Shown here piece by piece: positions 55,701 through 64,000 of a stretch of DNA of 64,000 nt (positions are counted from its first letter, which is position 1; every line of letters starts with the position of its first letter). The translations under genes and the position numbers were made by a program. The stretch is taken from NCBI GenBank assembly GCA_034440635.1, contig JAOTON010001910.1, forward strand, positions 248,001 to 312,000, given 5' to 3'. The notes beneath the pieces were generated by a model. The model had not been told where the DNA came from. It was given only the letters and a program-made list of their open reading frames with translations, and did not search any database. Source of the DNA: Lepas anatifera. Lineage: Eukaryota; Arthropoda; Thecostraca; Lepadidae.

Positions 55701-55930
55701 CAACACCGCTTCCCCAGCGCGACTACCGTACGTCACTGTACCTATATAAAATTAAATGATTAATATCAATTCAAACAGGCCCATAATAGAAAATAATGCA
55801 TTCTATTCTTGATAAACTTATTCTTGTATTCTCACAATTCGCGCAGTACTTAGCGCCATAAGCCAGCTCGTTAACGGCCAATGGTGAAGAACTCCCGCCC
55901 AGTACGTACGGGGCGTAAAGAACCCTAACG
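55701..55930. other. no feature seen
   Basis: Short AT-rich gap between two relics. Confidence 0.3.
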
Positions 55931-55935
55931 TACCT

Positions 55936-56370
55936 TTATAAGGTTTTGACACAACACAGCACGGCCCCTTCATCTTGAACTGAAGTCGCTTTCCTCTGTC
56001 TTAGATGGCGGTGCACTGTCAGCAGGCTCTGACCGTGTCCGATTGAACTGCCGAGGTAAGGTAGCGGGACTCTGTGTAAGGCATGGACGAGGCAGTTTGG
56101 TTGCCAGCGTATTCCTTGTAGTAGACTTTGGTGTTGAAGTTGTCTTCTGTCCTTGTGATATATAGGTCCATAAAGGCGGGTTTGTCCACGAAGCTCACCT
56201 CGATCCAACCGCGTAAACGATCGCTAATGAAGGCTTGTAATACACGCCGAAATATTTCCAAAACATTACATAAGCCACTGGAAGAGACCTCGAACATAAA
56301 TACGACATATCTTTGACTACCCACATGTCCTGAGAATGTTGTGATATCAAATAAGCAGTTCAGCCGGTCT
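55936..56370 (-). pseudogene. Penelope-like element fragment (post-RT region)
   Basis: On the minus strand: 'CNVLEIFRRVLQAFISDRLRGWIEVSFVDKPAFMDLYITRTEDNFNTKVYYKEYAGNQTAS' style sequence, corresponding to the segment after the YxDD box of Penelope-like RTs (the 'FLDLxIxxxxxxxxTxxYxKxT' motif), then 'LTVHRHLRQRK' in a second frame. Opposite orientation to 52190-52755, so a separate insertion or an inverted piece. Confidence 0.7.
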
Positions 56371-57243
56371 GATAGCTCAGTTTTGTCATGGTTGTGTTTT
56401 CAGTTTCATTACCTTTGTCCGGCGATGGCGTAGCGTCGGCAGTGCGTCGGCAGCTTTATAGCCCGACTCGGGAACTGCGCTATTATTGCGCTATGATGTT
56501 ATACCTGATCATACTGCAGCTTCTTCGTCCAAACAACAAGACCAAGAAGAAATTAAGTTTTGACCTTGAGATTATTCAAGGCCAGCTTTTTGCGGGTAAT
56601 ATTACAACGCTGGCCATCGGTCAGTTACAGATACGTGGCGTGGTGACAGGACAGGGCTATGGACTCTTCCAGCGAGATAGTTATCAAAGATAAAAGAGCA
56701 TCGTGAAACACATCGGCAGAGTGCCCAAATCCTATCTACATGGAACGGCTTCCCGGTGACCACCCCACTGAATCAACCGCAGCATACTTTCGTTCCTCTT
56801 CCTGTATTGCGAAGAAGTGAAGCATCAGCTCGGGCGTGAACGCTTCTTCCCAGAGCAATTATTCCTAGGCTCAGCATGTGAGCTGTCGTTATGCTAAAAA
56901 CTTTGCATACATTAGAATTCCTCGTGTGTGCATTTTTCTTCGTTCTGGGCTAGGTCTGATTCCTCACCATTTCCCATTGCTCATCGTTCCAATTTCCTCA
57001 GCGTATACGGAATGCAGTTTCTAGAGCAATAACATGTATTCATGCATTCATACACAAAGAAATACGCTACAACAAAAGGAGAGAACTGATATGTAGAGGA
57101 GGATGGCACCGGGGTTAATGAGCGATGAGTGCGGAGGGGGAGGGGGACGCGAACGGACGAGCACGGACGCGCACACACGCGGGACTACGAGTTCGATATG
57201 AAGTCAACGAATTCGACTGGCGCCGGTGTAGTGACGGAGGATA
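56371..57243. other. no gene seen
   Basis: No supported coding sequence; precedes a TTAA-type element. Confidence 0.4.
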
Positions 57244-57247
57244 TCAA

Positions 57248-58081
57248 CACGCGCATTGACGGGGGGCGGGTACCCGCCCCCCCCGGGTTTTTGGAGGTAG
57301 CAGAAGCGGTGCGTAGCACCGCCGTACTTGGCATACCTTTTCCCTCATCATTTTTACAACTTCTGTGAAAATTTTAACGCTAGGCTAGGTCGTCTCAGGT
57401 CACCAGTACAGGTCAAGTGACCTTACCTAAAAAACGTTTAAGATAGCATAAGTCGGAGCAGAGTTAACTTATCCGATTGAAACTCATATCACATAATGGG
57501 CCCACCAGGTTCTCTAAAATAATTTCCGGTATTTTTGATATCGATGACCTAAGGCCAGGTACAAGGCATGACCTCTCCATTGGAAATACATGGGAAAAAT
57601 GATTTTTACTGAATAACTCAGTTACGAATGGTGATAGAGCGTTTATTTTAAGTGCATTAGACTCGCCTTGTCTTTGCGGTTCTAATGATATGCATTTTAT
57701 ATGATTTGACCCTGACCTGACGTCAGGTCAGGTCAAATCCTTGATTTGACCTAGCAAGGTCAAATTATATATTATTCGATTCGGCTTGCTGCGAGGGTTC
57801 ATATAAGTCGTTTTACTCTATCTCTACTTGTTCAGATGTAATGGCCGAAAAAACTTAATTTACATGTTATCCCTATGACGGCATGTTTTGACCTCTCGTG
57901 ACCTTAAATGTGACCTGACGAAAAAATGGTTCAAATATTTTCCATGGAGAAGTGGATGGGCTACCCAACGCCGTTTACCGTTTTTCGCTACCTGCCGCAG
58001 TTCTTGAGATCTTAGGGGGGGGCGGGTACCGGCCTCCCCTCGTCAAAGCGAAGGTGGCTCAGACCCCCGTCAATGCGAGTG
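57248..58081 (+). mobile_element. TTAA-flanked element, type C copy 1, AGGTCA-rich
   Basis: The flanks are TCAA (57244-57247) and TTAA (58082-58085). The ends are CACGCGCATTGACGGGGG and CCCCCGTCAATGCGAGTG, a clear inverted repeat. A perfect palindrome GGGGGCGGGTACCCGCCCCC lies at 57262-57281, with a decayed partner around 58016-58035, then a GGGTTTTTGGAGG box. I count about thirteen AGGTCA/TGACCT hexamers, including the CTGACGTCAGGTCAGGTCA run. This is the most complete type C copy; 19150-19725 and 31003-31360 are pieces of relatives. Confidence 0.8.
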
Positions 58082-58629
58082 TTAAATACGGGCGGTACCG
58101 CTACTATTAGGGGTCATACGCGCGCGTGTCGGGCGAGTTCGAGCGCTGACGGGAACAATTAATGCTAAGTGCGGCGGGCGACGAACAGCGACGGGGGCTG
58201 GAGTGGGACAGAGCGAGCCACGGACCGGACGGCTCGCACGACGCAGCAACGATGTGTCCTGAGGTGAGGTATTCAGGCAAGGTGAGAACCCTTTTTATTT
58301 CAAGGCATGTTGGATGGTGTGGATGGGCACACATAAGGTAAGGCACACACATAAGGCACACATAAGAGCACCGTCCTTTCTGTGTTAGGTGAGAAAAAAA
58401 CTGAAGTAGTAATCGGAGTATCAAGAAACGAGGATCCAGTTCGTACACCGTTTAGACTTGCTGCAAATATAACAGGTTCACAGAGTATATAGAGCACAAA
58501 GACGCAAAAACAAGCTAACGGTAACAGAGGGCTGCTGCAAAGCTTAAGTCGATCGATATTAGGATTCAGAAGCTAAAGAAGCAAGGCTAGCTATGCAGTA
58601 AAGTACACAGCGCATCCAATGCACGTCTC

Positions 58630-59355
58630 ATATAGGTGGCGCTACGAATCACTCGTCATACCGAGACCATAGGTGGCGCTGACAAAACTTCAATATGGCT
58701 TCAATACCAGCCGGTTACCTCTGTCCATCACCGCCGACAATGATCAAACGGTACATTCAGACAATTGCTACACAAGCGGCCTCTGAAGTGGAGATTCTGC
58801 AAAAGTTTTAGTAGGTCGGGTACAGATTCATATTATGGGATATGTAGATAGAATACAACCTCATGAAATTGCTGGTTGTTCAAAGAACCTCATTGTGCAA
58901 AAGAATACGCTTCAGTTACTTGCTGGCTTAGAGTAGCGCACAAGATACACAAGAATAATAGCTGTGACGAAAGGGAGAACTGCAAAGCAGAAAGTGAGAG
59001 CTTATATACCAAAAACCCTGCTTCTTGCAGCAAATTTACCAAAGCAATGTCGAGGCAAGTATTCGAAATAGTTTGATGTCCGGCACGCATAAGCATAAAC
59101 ACAGCATTTCCATACCAGCCAACCATACCAGCTACTAGCTTAACCAGAGATTGGGACTCGATACAAGATCAGCAACAGTGACTGAGCAATGAGCACATTG
59201 AACCTGTAACATAGGTGGCGCCACGGTTCAATCATCACGCTGGGAACAGCGGCGGTGGCGAAATAACCTGACAGCGAGTCAATACCAGCCGATCACGTCA
59301 GTCTATTACCGCTGGCAATGACCAAACAGCACATCCGCGTGCCACTCAGGCGGTC
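58630..59355 (+). repeat. pair of diverged direct repeats (~165 bp each)
   Basis: 58630-58800 and 59210-59355 share 'ATAGGTGGCGCY', 'TCAATACCAGCCG', 'CAATGAYCAAAC' and 'RCACAAGCGG/CACTCAGGCGG' blocks in the same order. Intervening DNA is AT-rich without genes. Nature unknown. Confidence 0.55.
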
Positions 59356-60112
59356 TCCAACTGTTGTCAATGGACAATACATTTTAATGGGCACTGCTAT
59401 TTGAAAATAACCTAAGCTCTCCAAATTTTTGTTCGTGCTGGTCCCTTTGATAGCCAAACGTTATTATTATATTTATATTCCTTTCCTCGGCCTGTTCCGT
59501 CAGACGTGCATAGTTTGCTTTGTCTCTTATTTCTGTTTATTTTTCATGTTTATTTCTTATTTCTGTTCTTTTTCTTATTTCTGTCTTTCCTTTTATTCTG
59601 TTTTTCTTATTTCTGTATTTTCCTTCCACGCCTAATGAGCCTATCAGCATTGGCTGTCTAATCCTCCAAGAATTTCTTCTGGCAGTCCGTGCTATGCATA
59701 TAATCTTAAACGGATAAAACAACATATGATCAGTTCTGATATTTTTTGCGATTATTCAGCGATGGACAGTGCTTCCTTGAGCCGATTTAGCTTCATGTAT
59801 CTTGTTAATTTTTTCTCTTCTTCGGAACCCAGTCCTCTTCAAACAGTCCTTGTCCTTTGATAATGCTCCTAGAATGTTCTTTGGTTATGAAAGGGTTTGC
59901 AGCGTATCTGGCATGTTTGTGAGTGAAAAAATCGATAATGTTGATGCTTGTTACAAGCAAGCGGTGTGGGGTTTTGTTAATAGGATATGTGACTCCGATA
60001 ATCGTATCCTGAATGGCTTGTTCCATAGCGGTTTAGCTTTACTTCGTAAATCAGAAAGGCCTGGTATAGGGCTCTATTGTATGATCTTATGTGTGTGTGT
60101 ACAAATGGAACT
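59356..60112. other. no gene seen
   Basis: CT/T-rich sequence at 59510-59625 (TTTCTTATTTCTG repeats) and otherwise AT-rich DNA. The open frame from 59802 becomes long only because it enters the (CT)n tract. Confidence 0.4.
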
Positions 60113-60711
<599 letters not shown>

Positions 60712-61127
60712 CCAAAGCTGGTAGCGAGGGTGACATACAGAGCGAATGAACAACCTAATCTCGATGACTGCATGTCTTAACTTTAATTTATTCGTTCACT
60801 TTCTTTCAAGAATAAACTGAAGTACAGCGCGGCACAGAATTATACACAAGGGAAAAGATTCAGGTTCCGAAATGAAGCGTGAAGCTTTTAGACACTGGAT
60901 CCGCATTGCCGTCATGACCGTGGCGATAGTGGACCAATTCCTGTCCACCCTACAAATGTTGGTTGAATTTTGACAAAAGCTCCCGTGATTGCAAGAGACT
61001 GTTGAACAATAAACAAAAGTCCAACGACGGGGCCGAAAAATCAAACTGTTATATAGAACTGTCGGTACACATCTGTTTGCCGTGTTTGAACAGTTAGTTA
61101 CGGCCGTTTGGCTTTTGTGGCAAGAAA

Positions 61128-61199
61128 TGCGATGGCCGGGAATCCAACCCGGATCAACTGCTTGGAAGGCAGCTATGCTCACCACTATACCACCATCGC
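61128..61199 (-). tRNA. tRNA-Gly (TCC), copy 1, with T-loop change
   Basis: A 72-nt cloverleaf on the minus strand: acceptor GCGATGG/CCATCGC, anticodon stem CTGCC/AGCAG with loop region TTCCAA (anticodon TCC), discriminator A. The T loop reads TTGGATT where TTCGATT is expected, altering the invariant C56 in the B box, so transcription and folding may be impaired. Confidence 0.85.
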
Positions 61200-61923
61200 T
61201 GGAAATTACCGTGTGGCAGCTTGGCTCCTGTTGTGCCGTTGCGACTGCTGCCAGTTCTTGCAGTTCAATGTCACATTCACTTTCGAACCACTGCGCTGTT
61301 TACAAGAACCGTTCTCGCTGGTGTCTACGCACAAAGCTGTCGTAGTGCCGTGATGTCGTATAGCTTAAATTCATTAGTGAATTTATAGGTCATATACACC
61401 CGATGAAAGGCGGATGGTTCAAGCCGACGATTTGCCTTAGATTATTGACAGTGGTGATAGTTTGATAAACATTTACGCCGTGATTACTTCCATAAAGGCT
61501 CTCGTCAGGAATTTCTCTAAAAAAATATTAATAAAAATTTACGACTTGATTCATTCCCTGTTGTCGAGTCTCGATGCGTACGCTGCCAGCCACGGAGGAA
61601 AATGGTTAGCCAATATGGGGCTAAAACCCATATTGACGTAACCAACACGACGGTTTATCCAACTGCAGTGAGCGTAGCCAACTGGTTAGCTTCTTGAGTG
61701 TTATGTGGACTAGCGTTTTGTGCATATCCCTGACCGCGCTTCATTCAAGTGTCTTATAGTACCTTTTACCCGATAGGTACACGTAGCCGTCAGCCTGGGT
61801 AGCTGCTAGGCAGGGCTTAAGATACATACGGTTCTCTGTTGTTACCCTCGCAAGCCTGATGCGAGAAAGATGACAATGAAAATCATGAACATTCTGACAC
61901 AACACCAGCGGAGAATATCGCGG

Positions 61924-61995
61924 AGCAGAGTGGCGCAGTGGAAGCGTGCTGGGCCCATAACCCAGAGGTCCGTGGATCGAAACCACGCTCTGCTA
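61924..61995 (+). tRNA. initiator tRNA-Met (CAT), copy 1
   Basis: Begins AGCAGAGTGGCGCAGTGG, has the anticodon arm GCTGGGCCCATAACCCAG with the GGG/CCC pairs typical of the eukaryotic initiator, and T arm GTGGATCGAAACCAC (ATCGAAA instead of TTCGAAA, as in initiators). Discriminator A. It supplies the first methionine of proteins. Functional-looking. Confidence 0.95.
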
Positions 61996-62352
61996 TGTTT
62001 TTATTTTCCTAATGGTTGATTGTGTTCCTAATGGCAGTCCAATCTTGTATTGGCTGATTTGTTTCAGCTGGAAGATTTTGAACGTGACCGGGATCCAAAT
62101 TACAGAATTAAACGGAATGCGATTTGGGCCCCATTGCAATAGGGCCGATGCATTGGCGTCATGACCGTGGCGGAAGTGGACCAATTTCTGTCCACCCTAC
62201 AAATTTTGGTTGAATTTTGACTAAAGCTCCCGTGATTGCTAGAGAATGCTGAACAAGAATCCAACGGCACGGCCAAAATAGCAAACAATTGTCGATACTC
62301 GTCTGCCTGCGGCCGATGAGTTGGTACGGCCGTTGGCTGTTGTGGCTAAAAG

Positions 62353-62424
62353 TGCGATGGCCGGGAATCGAACCCGGATCAACTGCTTGGAAGGCAGCTA
62401 TGCTGACCATTATACCACCATCGC
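62353..62424 (-). tRNA. tRNA-Gly (TCC), copy 2
   Basis: Same 72-nt structure as copy 1, but with an intact T loop (GGGTTCGATTCCC). The D arm reads GGTATAATGGTCAGCA. This appears to be the functional member of the pair. Confidence 0.95.
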
Positions 62425-63122
62425 TAAGGACCTCCGCGTGGCAGCTTGGCTCCTTGTGTGCCGTTGTGACTGCTGCCAGTACTTGCAGTTCAATGCCACA
62501 TTCACTTCGGAACCACCGCGCTGTTCACAAGGACCGTTTTCGATTTTCCCTGCTCTTGTAAAGTTGTCATGTGCCGTGATGTACAGCTTAAATTCATAAG
62601 TGAATTTATAGGTCATGTACACCCGATGACCGGCGGATGGTTCAGGCCGAAGGTACATTAGTAGCAGGTATGGTTACTTCGATAATCCTTCAGATCGTGC
62701 TTACTTTCATAAACGCTCTGGTAAGGAGTTTCTAAAAAAAGTTGGTTCTTTGCTTGTTGTCGAGTCTCTATGCGTCAGCTGCCAGACACGGAGCAAAATG
62801 GTAGCCAACATGCGGCTCAAACCCATATTGACGTGACCAACACGACGGTTTAACCAGCTAGCTACACTAAAGTGAGCGAAACCAATTGGTTAGCTTCTTG
62901 AGCGTTGTGTGAACTATCTTTCTGTGCATTATCCCTGACTGCGCTTCATTCAAGTGTCTTATAGCACCTTTTACCCTATAGGTACACGTAGCTGCCAGCC
63001 TGGGTAGCTGTTGGTAGGGCTCAAAATACATACGGCTCTCTGCTGTTACCTTCGCAGCTCAATGCGAGAAAGATGGCAAAGCAAATCATACAGTCTGACA
63101 AAACCAGAGGTATGAATATGGA

Positions 63123-63194
63123 AGCAGAGTGGCGCAGTGGAAGCGTGCTGGGCCCATAACCCAGAGGTCCGTGGATCGAAACCACGCTCTGCTA
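63123..63194 (+). tRNA. initiator tRNA-Met (CAT), copy 2
   Basis: Identical over its 72 nt to the copy at 61924-61995, while the flanking unit sequence has diverged, which suggests selection or gene conversion on the tRNA itself. Confidence 0.95.
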
Positions 63195-63545
63195 CGTGTT
63201 TTATAGTTTGCTAGTGGCTGACTGCGGCTTTCCTTGATATCCCATGATCGATAAAGATTAATTGTAGCTTCTTTCACTTGGATGTGGAATTCTGGCATCA
63301 GCCATCATGCAAATTTAGTGGTCACTTCAGTGCAGCGCAGAGGCAACATGAAAACACCAGACCAACAAACAAATAAATTAATAAGTACAAATCCATAAAC
63401 AAATAAATACACAAAATAATTTGCTCAAAAACCAAGAAAATTGAGTTCGAGAGTCCAATCATACTTTGGCTGATTTGTTTCAGCTGGAAGATTTTGACCG
63501 TTACCGAGATCCAAATTACAGAATTAAACGGAATGCGATTTTCCT

Positions 63546-64000
63546 CCAAAAAAGGTCGCGGAAGAAAACAGAGTGACGAGACAGGATGATAATTATTGGT
63601 TGGATTATTTAAGATAAAAATATATTAAAGTACGTTCTAATCAGGACAAATAGGTTCTCATCTGGCCTGTGCCCGAAGTTGACGCGGGAAACCCAGGCCA
63701 ACCCAGGGACGGAGGTCAAGTCATTACAAATCAGCCACCGAGAAAGACTAGAATCCGAACAACCGCCCAAACACTAGCGGCTCCAACACAAATTTATGTA
63801 CCGCCAAACATGCATACGAAGTCACAACGGGCAGAACAGCGGCGAAATCGCAAGAACTGGTCACGTCTTCGAATAGGCCACTGTGCCTTCTTTCTATCAA
63901 TGGATGACATTGATAAAGCCTAAGAATGCAGAAATATCGATGTTTTCCGTGTCAGTGAAAGTTGGTTTCATGGAGACATGGGGCCAGGAGCGTCGCCACG
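63546..64000. other. window end, no gene assigned
   Basis: An open frame at 63669-63923 (84 codons, basic and Pro/Thr/Gln-rich) has no recognisable domain. It could be a LINE or ORF1 piece or chance. Confidence 0.3.

Larger units (their letters stand above)
60895..63545. repeat. tandem segmental duplication carrying tRNA genes (two units plus a partial third)
   Basis: Unit 1 (about 60895-62115) and unit 2 (about 62140-63260) are colinear and homologous: each has a 'CTGTCCACCCTACAAAT' block, a minus-strand tRNA-Gly, a 'AGGTCATATACACCCGATG'-like block, 'GTCGAGTCTC.ATGCGT', and a plus-strand initiator tRNA-Met. A third partial unit starts near 63450 ('TTTCAGCTGGAAGATTTTGA' as at 62063). The tRNA spacing is about 1.2 kb. 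Confidence 0.85.

Noticed and set aside
63669..63923. Small basic protein gene
   Set aside because: No recognisable domain or neighbouring evidence; left unassigned.

Overview
This is repeat-rich nuclear DNA of an animal, most likely an invertebrate. It contains eukaryotic tRNA genes with Pol III A and B boxes, a multi-exon THAP/P-element-type gene whose splice phases fit, a ubiquitin-specific protease, and relics of nearly every metazoan transposon class. I cannot place the phylum from the sequence. Almost no ordinary single-copy host gene is visible. The best host candidates are the USP-type deubiquitinase (9006-10560, minus) and the tRNA genes.

Layout: 1-830 is the 3' end of a LINE. 1168-2180 is the first of several elements flanked by TTAA that carry dense AGGTCA/TGACCT hexamers and GC-rich terminal hairpins (others at 6906-7919, 16077-16983, about 19150-19915, 31003-31360, 36794-37741 and 57248-58081). 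3.5-5.4 kb holds two tRNA-Pro loci and two inverted-repeat elements. 9-10.6 kb is the USP gene, split by a 0.5 kb element. 12.1-21.1 kb is a nine-exon P-element/THAP9-like transposase gene; its introns hold at least four other elements and its reading frame has two TAG stops. 24.1-28.2 kb is a degraded Ty3/Gypsy-like LTR element with a perfect 5-bp target duplication. 31.6-34.3 kb holds a LINE tail and a Crypton-like tyrosine recombinase broken by a tRNA-derived SINE. 38.8-40.2 kb holds a hAT-type MITE with a perfect 8-bp duplication and a 42-bp tandem array. 42.0-43.5 kb is a second, unrelated tyrosine-recombinase-like relic. 43.8-48.35 kb is a 109-bp satellite split by two LINE insertions. 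50.1-56.4 kb is a patchwork of Merlin (ISXO2-like), Penelope-like, P-element and ORF1-like relics. 60.1-60.7 kb is a (CT)n tract. 60.9-63.5 kb is a tandemly duplicated cassette carrying tRNA-Gly(TCC) and initiator tRNA-Met.

There are no operons. The organising theme is nested transposition, with insertion order readable from target-site duplications. The most unusual signal is the TTAA-flanked family. Its copies differ in hairpin sequence but keep the hairpin, a following GGTTTTTCC-like box and arrays of nuclear-receptor-type half-sites. The second is the USP exon interruption: both precise removal and splicing at the element edges would restore the reading frame.
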